Source of the DNA: CAZMNY01 sp964567745
GTDB taxonomy: Bacteria; Planctomycetota; Planctomycetia; Pirellulales; Pirellulaceae
DNA: 64,000 nucleotides
Direction: 5' to 3'
NCBI GenBank assembly: GCA_964567745.1
Contig: CAZMNY010000008.1
Span: 1-64,000 of the forward strand
The position numbers and the translations under genes were made by a program. Below, piece by piece: positions 37,250 through 46,223 of the stretch. The notes under the pieces are model-generated. The model ran no database searches, was not told the origin of the DNA, and was given only the letters and a program-made list of their open reading frames with translations. Position 1 is the stretch's first letter, and each line of letters starts with the position of its first letter.

Positions 37250-38935
37250 ATGTCGATACCGCGCCAGGCGCTGCTATGCGCAGCTTTTCTTTCAATCTTG
37301 AGTGTTGCCAGTGTTTCCTTGGCCCAAGACGCCGGCCGCTTGAAGGCGCATCTTGACGCTGGTGAGTTTGGTCCGGCGCGACGCGCCGCCGCCGAACTTC
37401 CGGCCGCCGAACGCGACCGATGGCTTGGCCAAATCGCCAATCAACAGGCCCTCGCTGGCGCACGAAATGCCGCCGCTTTTTCATTGTCCGGCGTCTCGGA
37501 CGACCGAGTAAGAACCGGCGTCGTGAACACCATGCGCGACGGGGCGGTTGGGGATGGATTCGGCCGCGGCGGAGCAGCTATGGCCGACTTCGATTCCTTG
37601 ATCGATTTGATTACCACGACGATTGAGCCCGAGAGTTGGGATGATGTTGGCGGCCCTGGCGCCATCGAATCTTTTCCCGGCGGCGTCTTCGTTGACGGTT
37701 CGGGCGTTCTGCGGAAACTGGAATTGAAAACGAGTGATGCGTTGGCCAAATTGGTCGACGAATCGAAGCGAGCGAAGACGTCAACTGATGTGCGCAGCGA
37801 AAGCGAACTACGCAAAGTCTCGTTGACTCGATTGGAAAAAGAGCTGCAACTTCTCGCTGCCAAGGGGCATGACCCGAGCGAAGCGATGAAGAATTTGGCG
37901 GGCATCCACAAAATTAAATACGTTTTCGTCTACCCCGAAACGGGCGACGTTGTGATTGCCGGACCCGCCGGCGACTGGCGGAAGAACTCGGAAGAACGCA
38001 CGGTTCATTCGGCCAGTGGCGCCCCTGTTTTGCAGCTCGATGATCTCGTCGTCATGCTGCGAATTCATAGTCGCGATGATCCGACGTTCGGTTGTTCAAT
38101 CACGCCGACTAAGGAAGGCTTGGCGAAACTCAAGGCGTTCGCGGAAGATCCGGCCGTCAACCAGATGCGCCGATCCGTTTGGCTTGACCGTCTTCAGTCG
38201 ACCCTTGGTAAACAGAAGATTGAAGTCTTCGGGCTCGATCCGTCGACTCGTGTGGCGCAAGTCCTTGTCGAAGCCGACTACCGCATGAAACTTGTTGGTA
38301 TGGGTGTGGAGCGAGGCGTGTTGGGAGTCACGAGCTACCTGGCCGCCTTACGATTGAATGCCGATGGTTCCGCGCCGCCAACCAATGTGATTCGCTGGTG
38401 GTTCACGCTCAACTACAAATCGATCACGACCACGAAAGACCGTAACGGCTTCGAATTCCTGGGCCCGGGAGTCAAGGTGCTCAGCGAAAATGAAATGATC
38501 GGCGAGCGAGGCGAGCGAATTCACACGGGCAAGTCGGATGAGCCAACAAGCGAGTTTGCTCGTTCGTTTACGAAGCACTTTCCCGAATTGGCGTCGAGGC
38601 ATTCGGTTTACGCCGAACTTCGCAACGTATTCGACCTGGCCCTTGCGGCTGCTGTCATCGATCGCGAAGATCTTGCCGGACAAGCAGGCTGGCATATGAG
38701 CTACTTGCTCGATCCCAAGAGCTATCGCGTCGCATCACATAAACCCGCGGGTAAAGTCGAATCGATCGTTGGCCATCGCGTGTTCAGTCGACGAGTGACG
38801 GTGGCTGGAGTCAGTGGCGGAGTGACCGCGAACGCGAACAAGTTGGTTTCCGCGATCAAGCCCGACACGTACGGTTTGATGAAGTCAGACCGAGCTGTTT
38901 CGAAACCGAAATCGAAAAATTGGTGGTGGGACTAA
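37250..38935 (+). CDS. DUF1598 secreted protein
   Basis: This 561-residue exported protein has a signal peptide ending near VSLAQ and a DUF1598 domain (NLAGIHKIKYVFVYPETGDV and IAGPAGDW near residue 240). The family is restricted to planctomycetes and has no known function. The N-terminal part before the domain is helical and charged. The C-terminal third contains repeated beta strands (DPTFGCSITPTKEGLAKLKA, YLAALRLNADGS). GGAGGAG precedes the ATG. An intrinsic terminator follows 31 bp after the stop. Confidence 0.88.
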   Translation: MSIPRQALLCAAFLSILSVASVSLAQDAGRLKAHLDAGEFGPARRAAAELPAAERDRWLGQIANQQALAGARNAAAFSLSGVSDDRVRTGVVNTMRDGAVGDGFGRGGAAMADFDSLIDLITTTIEPESWDDVGGPGAIESFPGGVFVDGSGVLRKLELKTSDALAKLVDESKRAKTSTDVRSESELRKVSLTRLEKELQLLAAKGHDPSEAMKNLAGIHKIKYVFVYPETGDVVIAGPAGDWRKNSEERTVHSASGAPVLQLDDLVVMLRIHSRDDPTFGCSITPTKEGLAKLKAFAEDPAVNQMRRSVWLDRLQSTLGKQKIEVFGLDPSTRVAQVLVEADYRMKLVGMGVERGVLGVTSYLAALRLNADGSAPPTNVIRWWFTLNYKSITTTKDRNGFEFLGPGVKVLSENEMIGERGERIHTGKSDEPTSEFARSFTKHFPELASRHSVYAELRNVFDLALAAAVIDREDLAGQAGWHMSYLLDPKSYRVASHKPAGKVESIVGHRVFSRRVTVAGVSGGVTANANKLVSAIKPDTYGLMKSDRAVSKPKSKNWWWD

Positions 38936-38966
38936 GATCAGAGCCCACGACGGTGAAGCGAAATCT

Positions 38967-38999
38967 AAAAACCGGTGTCCACACGGACGCCGGTTTTTT
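38967..38999 (+). terminator. Intrinsic terminator of the DUF1598 gene
   Basis: A near-perfect stem (aaaaaccgg, one mismatch, gtcc; loop acac) with its A arm pairing to a closing run of T. It is 31 bases after the stop codon and is a canonical Rho-independent terminator. Confidence 0.85.
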
Positions 39000-39040
39000 C
39001 TTTGCGATTCTGCATGCCGCCGTTCGTTCTTGCGACAGCT

Positions 39041-39214
39041 AAGGAAAAAGAAGGCACGCTGAGGCGTGAAGCTCGCGAAGACGACGGCAAGCAGAGCGTC
39101 ATCTGTCTTCGTTCCTTCTTCCCTTTTCCTTCTTCATTCCTTGTTCAATATTCGATTTTCGATATTCCTTTCCTCTTCGTCCTCCGCGCCTCCGCGTGAC
39201 CCGTTTCTTCCGGT
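39041..39214 (-). repeat. Dispersed intergenic repeat, reverse copy
   Basis: Read on the minus strand this segment matches the copy at 35122-35297 closely: cacgcggaggcgcggag, gaatatcgaaaatcgaatat, gaacaaggaatgaagaagg, gaaggaacgaagacag and ctctgcttgccgtcgtcttc all recur in the same order. It lies between the DUF1598 terminator and the next gene. The element is thus present in at least two orientations within 4 kb. Confidence 0.75.
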
Positions 39215-39380
39215 CAGCAAGCAGTTTTTCAACCCGGTTTTCATCAATCGAGAAAAAACCTCAATTTTTGCTCTGTTCGCGGTTGCGGAATTCCGATATT
39301 TACCGTGATACCGAGCACCCCGCCGTCAGGCGGACGTTGGATGCCGCTGGGACGGCAAAACCTACGGAGGGGGTGAAGCG

Positions 39381-40385
39381 ATGCGGCGATGGAACGCCTT
39401 ATTCTTCGCAGTTTCGGTGGCCACAGTCGCCACCCCGATCACCGTCTTCGGTGACACGTGCGGGGACCATCTTTTTGTCCAGACTGACTACGTTCAGTTT
39501 GAAGTCATCCTCGGCCGCATAACCACAAAGAACGCTTGCCACGGCAAAGCTCGAATTGCGACACGGGGCGATCTGGAGTCGGGAGACGGCGAAGTCCTGA
39601 CGGTCCGAGTGACTGAAGGCGTGCCTCGAATTCGCTACGATGCCCGCGGCCCAGACAAGCAGATCACGGTGACTGCGATCGGAGCGGATCGCATTGTCCT
39701 GGAACGACGGTTGGTGAAGGATGACATTGAGGAGGTTGTTCGATACGAACAGCATCCTGACGCCAATGTCAAACTGACGGTGCAAAAGGCTGATAACAAA
39801 CGCGTCTACTCGGCACCGAGTCTCTGGCATCTGTGGATCAAACACCCTCGCGCCTGCGACAACAAGCTTGCGTCTTGCCTGAAAGTGCTAAGACCGAATT
39901 GGAATTTTGGAGTTGAACTAGCCGAGGTGGAACAAGCGCTTTTTGAAACGGCGACGATGCCGACCCAATCGAATTACGTAACTTGGTTGGCTGAGTTGGC
40001 GGACGATCGGTACCGCGTGCGGCAGAATGCGTTTCGAAAATTCCAAGAGGCCGGTGTCAGCGCGAAGGCGTTTCTGGAACGAGTCGATCGCCGTTCGCTT
40101 GATGGTGAGCAGCGGATGCGAGTGCATCAACTCAAGCAGTCGCTGGTGTTTCGCACGGAGGATTCCTCAGACCGAGTTGCAACGTGGCTGAGAGAGGATC
40201 GCCGAGTCTGGTTCGCGTATCTTAAACATCGGCAGAAAGCGAAACGCTGCGCCGCTTATGCTCAACTCAAACGGATCTACGGCGAAAAATCCCCGCTTGG
40301 CAAATTGCCGTTCGATCCTGAGGCTCCAGCAGAATCGCAAGCAACGCAAATCGCCTCATTGCAGTCGCACGTGTTTCCTCCTTAG
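39381..40385 (+). CDS. Secreted hypothetical protein, 334 residues
   Basis: A signal peptide (WNALFFAVSVATVATPITVFG) is followed by a beta-rich region (RIATRGDLESGDGEVLTVRV, KQITVTAIGADRIVLERRLV) and a helical C-terminal half rich in Arg/Lys (HRQKAKRCAAYAQLKRIYG). The middle holds a HEAT-like helical stretch (LADDRYRVRQNAFRKFQEAG). I do not recognise a family. A strong AGGGGGTG ribosome-binding region precedes the ATG. The gene follows the dispersed repeat. Confidence 0.8.
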   Translation: MRRWNALFFAVSVATVATPITVFGDTCGDHLFVQTDYVQFEVILGRITTKNACHGKARIATRGDLESGDGEVLTVRVTEGVPRIRYDARGPDKQITVTAIGADRIVLERRLVKDDIEEVVRYEQHPDANVKLTVQKADNKRVYSAPSLWHLWIKHPRACDNKLASCLKVLRPNWNFGVELAEVEQALFETATMPTQSNYVTWLAELADDRYRVRQNAFRKFQEAGVSAKAFLERVDRRSLDGEQRMRVHQLKQSLVFRTEDSSDRVATWLREDRRVWFAYLKHRQKAKRCAAYAQLKRIYGEKSPLGKLPFDPEAPAESQATQIASLQSHVFPP

Positions 40386-40421
40386 GCAACTGCCGGCGAT
40401 AGATCGCGAATGGGCAGGGCG

Positions 40422-41486
40422 TTATTCGCTCGCCTGACGAAATTCGACATCGCCGATCGTCTTCACATGCTGTCCGCCGTCCTTTGTTTCGGGCAGCACA
40501 AAGATCGCTCGCACGCCTTCATGCTGTTCGCAATACTCGGCCGCCTTGTCGAAGCCGAGCACAAAGAATGCCGTCGCCAATGCGTCCGCGTCCGTTGCGT
40601 CTTTGGTCATGACCGTTGCGGAAAGGACGCCGTCGACGGGCCAGCCGCTGCGGGGATCGAGGATGTGTCCGAGCCGTTTGCCTCGATGGCGAAAAAACTG
40701 GTTGCCGGATCCCGAGGTGCCTAGGGCCTCGTCGCGAAGGACGATTTCGCCGAGCCGCCATTGCGGACGAATGGGATGTCTCAGACCAACCACCCAGCCC
40801 TGTTCGGCGTCCTCTCCCTTTCCGTGCGCGAGAACGCTGCTCTGCCCGCCGTGGATCAGGAAATTCGTCGCACCTTCTTCTTTGAGTGAATCCGCCATGC
40901 GATCGAGCGAGTGACCTTTGCCGATGGCACCGAGATTGATTTCGACACCCTGTTTTCGAAACCGAATTGTCGAGTCGTTTTCGTTTAGCCGGTATTGATG
41001 GCTGCCAACAAGTTCGGCCGCTATCCGCAACGCGTTGTCGTCGGGCACGCTTCCTTGGCGTCGAAAGAAGCCCCACGTTTTCGAGAGCGGACCGGACGTG
41101 ATATCAAACGCGCCGTCCGTGTTGGTCGACAGCGATTGGGCTCGCTTCAACAGCTGGAAAAGAGATGGGTCGACGGCGATGTCTCGAGCGTCAGCTTGGC
41201 GGTTGATTCCCGAAACCTCGCTCGACTCGCGATAGACCGACATCTGTTGCTCGAGCGATTCGAGTGAGTTGAGGGCTTCGATTGCGGCGGATGCGGCTTG
41301 CTGTCCGTCGGTTCGATTTAGAATCACGGCGAACTCGCAAGCCATCGCGGCGCAGGTGAATTCCAACATCTGGGCTGGTGGCGGACTATGAGCGGGCGGG
41401 CCTGGCACCGATAGAGCGTGCTCCAAGGCTCGACGCGCCGCCTCGCCTTGCAGAAACTGCCGCCGATTTGTTTGTCGAGAGGACAT
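40422..41486 (-). CDS. apbE: FAD:protein FMN transferase (ApbE family)
   Basis: The ApbE family attaches FMN covalently to Thr/Ser of flavoproteins such as NqrB/C and RnfG/D, with Mg2+. The protein of about 354 residues begins MSSRQTNRRQFLQGEA, which looks like a Tat-type signal (RRQFLQG). Family motifs in order: DGAFDITSGPLSKTW, INLGAIGKGHSLDRM, GTSGSGNQ, HILDPRSGWPVDG and TDADALATAFFVLG. A TATAAT lies six bases upstream of the start codon, which may mean a leaderless transcript. The gene is alone; no Na+-NQR or Rnf gene is near. Confidence 0.92.
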   Translation of the reverse strand: MSSRQTNRRQFLQGEAARRALEHALSVPGPPAHSPPPAQMLEFTCAAMACEFAVILNRTDGQQAASAAIEALNSLESLEQQMSVYRESSEVSGINRQADARDIAVDPSLFQLLKRAQSLSTNTDGAFDITSGPLSKTWGFFRRQGSVPDDNALRIAAELVGSHQYRLNENDSTIRFRKQGVEINLGAIGKGHSLDRMADSLKEEGATNFLIHGGQSSVLAHGKGEDAEQGWVVGLRHPIRPQWRLGEIVLRDEALGTSGSGNQFFRHRGKRLGHILDPRSGWPVDGVLSATVMTKDATDADALATAFFVLGFDKAAEYCEQHEGVRAIFVLPETKDGGQHVKTIGDVEFRQASE

Positions 41487-41722
41487 GGTGCGATTATAGC
41501 CGCAGATCCTCACTTTTCCCGCGGCGGGTTCGAGTTGCCGATTCGGCCGAGTTCGTCGATAATGGGGGGATGTCCGATGATTGTCGGCTTAGCGATCGGT
41601 AGAGTGCGGAAGAGTTGATCGCCAGGATTCGCGACCGTATTTCGCCTTGGCAAACGCAGTTGCCGCGTCAGGGCGGGGCTCGCTGAAGTCATCATCGGCT
41701 GGGAAGAACTAAGGAGACGTAG

Positions 41723-42685
41723 ATGTCAGTCATTCGCCGCGGGCCGCTGCTATTGGCCGTTGGTTTGTTGATCGGTTGCCAAGTGCTCGGATTCGCGTTA
41801 GCCCAAGACCGGAGGAAGGTTCGGCGACGGCGAGCGAAGCGTCCCACGTTTTCGGCACGCGCCGAGAAGGTCTTTTTTAACGATGTCTTTGCCGAGCTTG
41901 TCGGCGAACGCCCTGCCAACTTCGCGGCGACTGCCGCGCCAATTCCGTCTGGCGGGACCAACGGCGGAAACGCGGTCGCGACGCCGTCTGGCAAATGGGC
42001 TCAGTTGATCAGCTCGTCCACAATTGAAGACGAGATCAAGGCGCTCAAGATGCGAGTTGACAAGGAGGTCACGACTCCGTCAGCTTTCGCCGGACGTGGT
42101 TACAAAGAGTGCCGCAATCACTTTTCATCGTTGGCCGCGCTACTCAATGTGATTCACGAATACGACGGCGACGTTCGCTGGAAGAAACACGCTCGCGCTG
42201 CTCGGGACTTGTTTGCACGCACGGCTGCCAACGCCAAAGTCGGCACGCCTCAGGTCTACAATGAAGCCAAGCTACGCAAACAGGATTTGCAGGACCTTGT
42301 CAGCGGATCGGCCGTTGAGTCGCAGCCGCGTCCCGAGCCGCCAACTTGGCGCGATGTGATCGAACGCGGCCCGTTGATGCGGCAACTTGATGCTTCGCTT
42401 GAGTCGCATTTGAAGCAGAATCTGTCGAGCGAGAGTGAGTTCAAGAAGAACACTGAGGAGATTTTCCATCAGGGCGAATTGCTTGCGGCGTTTTCGGAAA
42501 TGCTGATCAAGGAAGGCATGGAAGACGGCGACGACGAAGACTATGCGGCCTATGTCAAGACAATGCGAGACGCGGCTCGTGACGTCGTTGAGGGCGTAAA
42601 GCTGAACGACTACGAGCGGGCGCGAAAGGCGATCGGCGTCGTCGATCAGACGTGCAACGAATGTCATGAGCTCTATCGGAGTTGA
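41723..42685 (+). CDS. Secreted c'-type cytochrome-like protein
   Basis: The protein has 320 residues. A signal peptide (LLLAVGLLIGCQVLGFALAQ) is followed by an Arg-rich stretch, a Pro/Gly linker and two four-helix-type segments (SAFAGRGYKECRNHFSSLAA and DYAAYVKTMRDAARDVVEGV). The C-terminus carries TCNECHELYRS, a CXXCH haem site next to the end, as in cytochrome c' and its relatives. It is probably a periplasmic haem protein with electron-transfer or gas-binding role. AAGGAG precedes the ATG. Confidence 0.82.
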   Translation: MSVIRRGPLLLAVGLLIGCQVLGFALAQDRRKVRRRRAKRPTFSARAEKVFFNDVFAELVGERPANFAATAAPIPSGGTNGGNAVATPSGKWAQLISSSTIEDEIKALKMRVDKEVTTPSAFAGRGYKECRNHFSSLAALLNVIHEYDGDVRWKKHARAARDLFARTAANAKVGTPQVYNEAKLRKQDLQDLVSGSAVESQPRPEPPTWRDVIERGPLMRQLDASLESHLKQNLSSESEFKKNTEEIFHQGELLAAFSEMLIKEGMEDGDDEDYAAYVKTMRDAARDVVEGVKLNDYERARKAIGVVDQTCNECHELYRS

Positions 42686-42823
42686 GCACGTGGAGCGATC
42701 GAAACGCTGACGGCGGCATAAACATTGCCGACCGCCGACTGACACAGTTGAGACGGGCGGACAAGATCAACTCAGGCAAGTGAGACGGATCACACGGTAA
42801 GCACCTTTATTTAGGGCGCGGAG

Positions 42824-44206
42824 ATGGATCTCCCTGACAGGCGACGAAATGTAATCTTGTTATTGGGCGCATTTGCGCTCCTGGCATTGGCGCCGGGCTG
42901 CGAGAGGAGAATTTTGTCGCCGGACAGTCCCGGATTCGCTGAGCAATTTGGCGACTTGCCGCGGCTCAGCCACATCTCCAATCTCAAATTGTCGCGCGAG
43001 GCGAGGCGGCTCAAGAACGAACGAATGTTTCCTTCGCAACTGCAAGGTAATTCCAAGCCGTTTTCTCATTGGGTCTTCCTGGCCGCTGCAAACAAGTCGC
43101 CAAAATCTACGAAGAACACCGCCGTCGCGTTGGCGTCGGTTTTTACGCGAGGCAAGGTCAGGCGACTGTTGCGCGAGTCGCACGAGCTTTTTCCGAAGCG
43201 GTTTCCGCCTTGGCCCGAAGAACTACGCAAGTTGTCGCGCCGCCGCATTCAGAACGAAGATTCTCGAGTTCGATTTCGAACGGCAATGCAGCTGCCTGAA
43301 TGCGATTTTGGCGTCGAGTTTGAGCGTGGTCTCATGGCGGATTTTATGTTCGTCGACTTCATGCGGGTTGGAGCGGACCTGGAATCTTATTATGCGATTG
43401 AGTCGTTAATGCACGGCGATCGCGCGGAGGCGATTGAAGCGGCGGAGTCGATATTGACGGCGGCGCGGCGTCTGATGGAGGCCAAGCATCCAACGCCTCG
43501 GTTGGCGGCGGCGGACATGCATCGCCAGGCGCTGTGGGTCATGAACGCTTGTCTCGGTTTGCCGGATGCCAGTTCGGCTGACGCGCGGCGATGCTTGGAG
43601 CTCGTACACAGGCAACTCGACCGCTGGCCAAATGAGAGAGATGTGTGGGTGGGCGATCGCAGTGATGGTTTGCATGCGTTCGAAATGATTCGAGAGGGAT
43701 ACGTATTGTCGGTGTTTAGGAAGGAGGAGTTCGAGCGGATTGAGAGAGACATCGGCATCGACCGTTTTGAAGTGGCCGTCGCCGCGACGATCGACTTCGA
43801 TGAGCTGTTTTATCTGGAAGCAACGCGTCGGCTCATTGATGGCTGCGAAAAGCCCTATTCGCACCGCATCGGCGTCTTTGAAGAGCTTGCGACCGAGATG
43901 TCTCGATTGAGAGGGACTGAAAAACACCCCTTTGTATCGGACTGGATCTTGCTGCCTCATTTGCAAATGGGCCACCGGGAATGCGCGCTTGATCTGGCCA
44001 GAATGCAGGGCATGTCATTGGCTCTTTCCCACGTGCTCGGCGTGACGCCTCGAGAGTACCTGCAAAACCCATTTACAGGCCTGGTCTATCGCGTCGAAAA
44101 CAACTCGGAGGCTGTTCGAATCTTTGGCATTGGCCCGGAGGCTGATGACGAGCCGATCGTGATCAAGCGCGCCGTCGCCGAGATTGGACGATTGCCTAGG
44201 CCATAG
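42824..44206 (+). CDS. Lipoprotein of unknown function, 460 residues
   Basis: A hydrophobic N-terminus (NVILLLGAFALLALAPGCER) with a lipobox-like LAPGC (Cys near residue 27) marks a likely lipoprotein. The rest is helix-rich with many Arg/Glu (RRLMEAKHPTPRLAAADMHR, DARRCLELVHRQLDRWPNER) and resembles TPR-like or other alpha-solenoid proteins. I do not recognise a named domain. It stands 139 bp after the cytochrome gene and converges on the ClpP-like gene 21 bp away. Confidence 0.8.
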   Translation: MDLPDRRRNVILLLGAFALLALAPGCERRILSPDSPGFAEQFGDLPRLSHISNLKLSREARRLKNERMFPSQLQGNSKPFSHWVFLAAANKSPKSTKNTAVALASVFTRGKVRRLLRESHELFPKRFPPWPEELRKLSRRRIQNEDSRVRFRTAMQLPECDFGVEFERGLMADFMFVDFMRVGADLESYYAIESLMHGDRAEAIEAAESILTAARRLMEAKHPTPRLAAADMHRQALWVMNACLGLPDASSADARRCLELVHRQLDRWPNERDVWVGDRSDGLHAFEMIREGYVLSVFRKEEFERIERDIGIDRFEVAVAATIDFDELFYLEATRRLIDGCEKPYSHRIGVFEELATEMSRLRGTEKHPFVSDWILLPHLQMGHRECALDLARMQGMSLALSHVLGVTPREYLQNPFTGLVYRVENNSEAVRIFGIGPEADDEPIVIKRAVAEIGRLPRP

Positions 44207-44226
44207 CCGCCGACGCTGCGGCAACG

Positions 44227-44775
44227 CTATTTTTTGCGGCTCGGCTTCGAGAAGATGTCGAGTGGCGCCAGGTCGACGAGTTCGACGACGCCTTCGTTCG
44301 CCAAGTCGGTGCCCGTGAAGTAGCGACCAGGGTGGCTCCATGACGCGAGTTTTTCCACCGAGACGCCCAGGTGATTCGCCAGCAGGGCGTCCATATCGGA
44401 TTCCAGGCTTTGGAAGTGTCTCGCCCACTCGGCTGCCTCGTTCAAATGGACGTGTTCTTCACTCTGCCACTTCATGGGATGGAACATGAGCACGCTATGT
44501 GCGGTGACGAGTCGGCGTTTGCAGGCGGAGAAAGGCCAGAGTGCGGCTGACGAGCACTCGCCCGTCACGATGCCAGTCGCCTGAATTCCTCGTAACACGA
44601 TCAGGCTGAGCAACGATATAGCACTGTATGCCGAGCCGCCTGGAGAGTCGAAGTAGAGGACGCACTCTTCGCCTGGCGGGACGTCGAGTAGTTTCTCGAG
44701 CGAGTTGTCGTCCTCTTCGCCGAGGTTGCCGGTGACGGCGATTTCGATGGGGCCGTCGTATTCTTCGTCGCTCAT
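44227..44775 (-). CDS. ClpP-like serine protease / crotonase-fold protein
   Basis: This cytosolic 182-residue protein has the ClpP-type fold: ECVLYFDSPGGSAYSAISLL near the N-terminus, the nucleophile region GECSSAALWPF (Ser76 in the place of the ClpP serine) and His99 in SVLMFHP. The third catalytic residue is less clear; at the position of the ClpP aspartate (DRF in relatives) the sequence reads GRYF. It is shorter and more divergent than ClpP (about 195-200 residues), and no ClpX/ClpA gene is beside it. It may be a specialised, perhaps non-ring, ClpP-like protein. Confidence 0.78.
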   Translation of the reverse strand: MSDEEYDGPIEIAVTGNLGEEDDNSLEKLLDVPPGEECVLYFDSPGGSAYSAISLLSLIVLRGIQATGIVTGECSSAALWPFSACKRRLVTAHSVLMFHPMKWQSEEHVHLNEAAEWARHFQSLESDMDALLANHLGVSVEKLASWSHPGRYFTGTDLANEGVVELVDLAPLDIFSKPSRKK

Positions 44776-44825
44776 AGGGCGTCGGTTTCGTCGTTAGATT
44801 GTCTGGAAAGAGAAAGATGTGGACG

Positions 44826-44879
44826 GCCAGTGCGGTATTTTGAGCCAGAGCGGTATTTTGAGCCAGAGCGGTATTCTGA
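44826..44879. repeat. 18-bp tandem repeat (three copies)
   Basis: The unit gccagagcggtattttga occurs three times with single-base differences, upstream of the ClpP-like gene. A fourth degraded copy may follow. Its function is unknown; a palindrome or spacers are absent. Confidence 0.75.
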
Positions 44880-45032
44880 GACAGCGCGATTAGGGACGGA
44901 AGCCCTCGCGGCTGAGAATTCGCGGATCGAAGTGAGGTTGGTCGCGCGAGTTGGGGCGACGGCGCTCGATCAGTTCGGCTTGTAGGGGTTTTAGTGTTTG
45001 TACCGTAACGACTTGCGCCGCAAATCGGTTGC

Positions 45033-45060
45033 TTCACAGTTGGGGTTGTCTTTGTATAAT
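45033..45060 (+). promoter_or_regulatory. Sigma-70-like promoter of the zinc-ribbon/GYF gene
   Basis: TTCACA (45033-45038) and a perfect TATAAT (45055-45060) are separated by 16 bases, 46 bases upstream of the ATG at 45106. This is the best promoter match seen in the window. Confidence 0.55.
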
Positions 45061-45105
45061 GGGGTTAGGTAACTCTGTATCTCGGCCAAGCCTGGAATAG
45101 CAAGA

Positions 45106-46083
45106 ATGGGCATTCGATTTCTCTGTACAGCTTGCCACAAGAAGCTCAATGTGAAGGGTTTCTTGGCTGGCAAAAAGGGTGTATGCCCCAAGTGCGGCGC
45201 CAGCATTCTGATCCCCCTTGAGAGCCAATTGCCGGGGAAATCGGACGGGGTTGGCGAACCAGAACAAGCGGCCGTGGCAAGCGAAGGCGCCATGCAGCCA
45301 TTCTCGCCGACTGCGGTCGAGACCCCGGTCGCCGCGCCGACTCAAGCGAGCCCCGTTGGGCAAGCGAACCCTGCTGGGCAAGTGCCGCAACCGTCCGCCG
45401 TACCGGTGGCCAGCATGCCAGCCGAGCAGCAGATTCCTCAGCCAGCGGCGTTTCCTACGCCGACACACGAGCAGGCGGTGCAGTCGCCGGTCGCTGTCTC
45501 CGGGGCGGTTTCACCTGCTCCGGCTGCCGCGATACCAAATCAAACGATACCCAATCCGGCGATGTCAAATCAACCGTTGAGCGACCCGGCCGTGCCTTAT
45601 CCGGCTGCATCCGGACCGGCGCCGGTGAGCGTCGCGCTGGCTGCGACGCCCTCGGCAACGCCCGTTTCCGCACCGGCGACTCCAACGCCGCCCGCGGCAC
45701 CTCAACCCGATCCGATCAGTGAGGACCCAAACCTGATTTGGTATGTCCGACCGCCTAGCGGAGGCCAGTTTGGGCCAGCCAAGGGCGATATCATGCGGAA
45801 GTGGATCGAAGAGGGACGCGTAAGCGAGGACTCGCTGATCTGGCGGGAGGGCTGGGCGGACTGGCAAAAAGCTGGTGAGGTCATTCCCAGCATGGCACCT
45901 GCCGACGCGACTCCGGCTCAGACAACCACTCAGCCCGTGACGACTCGAACCGCCGGCTCCACCGCGACCGCTCACCGATCCCGTCGCCGTAAGAACAATC
46001 AGCTCGCGTTGATCAGCGTGATCATGTTGGTCTTCGTCAGTTTGGCTCTGCTGGTCACTCTGATTTTCAAGCTGCAAGGGTAG
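45106..46083 (+). CDS. Zinc-ribbon / GYF-domain membrane protein
   Basis: A 325-residue protein with a zinc ribbon at the N-terminus (FLCTACHKKLNVKGFLAGKK, then VCPKCGASILIP), a long Pro/Ala/Thr/Gln-rich linker, a GYF_2 domain at about 210-260 (LIWYVRPPSGGQFGPAKGD, LIWREGWADWQKAGEV) and one C-terminal membrane helix (LALISVIMLVFVSLALLVTL). Zinc ribbon and GYF_2 are common in planctomycete membrane proteins of unknown function, where GYF_2 binds Pro-rich peptides. It is probably tail-anchored with its domains in the cytosol. Promoter noted upstream. Confidence 0.88.
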   Translation: MGIRFLCTACHKKLNVKGFLAGKKGVCPKCGASILIPLESQLPGKSDGVGEPEQAAVASEGAMQPFSPTAVETPVAAPTQASPVGQANPAGQVPQPSAVPVASMPAEQQIPQPAAFPTPTHEQAVQSPVAVSGAVSPAPAAAIPNQTIPNPAMSNQPLSDPAVPYPAASGPAPVSVALAATPSATPVSAPATPTPPAAPQPDPISEDPNLIWYVRPPSGGQFGPAKGDIMRKWIEEGRVSEDSLIWREGWADWQKAGEVIPSMAPADATPAQTTTQPVTTRTAGSTATAHRSRRRKNNQLALISVIMLVFVSLALLVTLIFKLQG

Positions 46084-46223
46084 GGCGCCCATCGCCGCAC
46101 CGCCGGATGTTTTGCAAATGGACCCCCTGCGCTATGGCGTCAGCCGATCGGCGCTGGCATAACCACTGGTCGTTAAAGACCCAAGCCATCGTCCCAACAC
46201 TGCTTCAAGAACATAGGACCATC

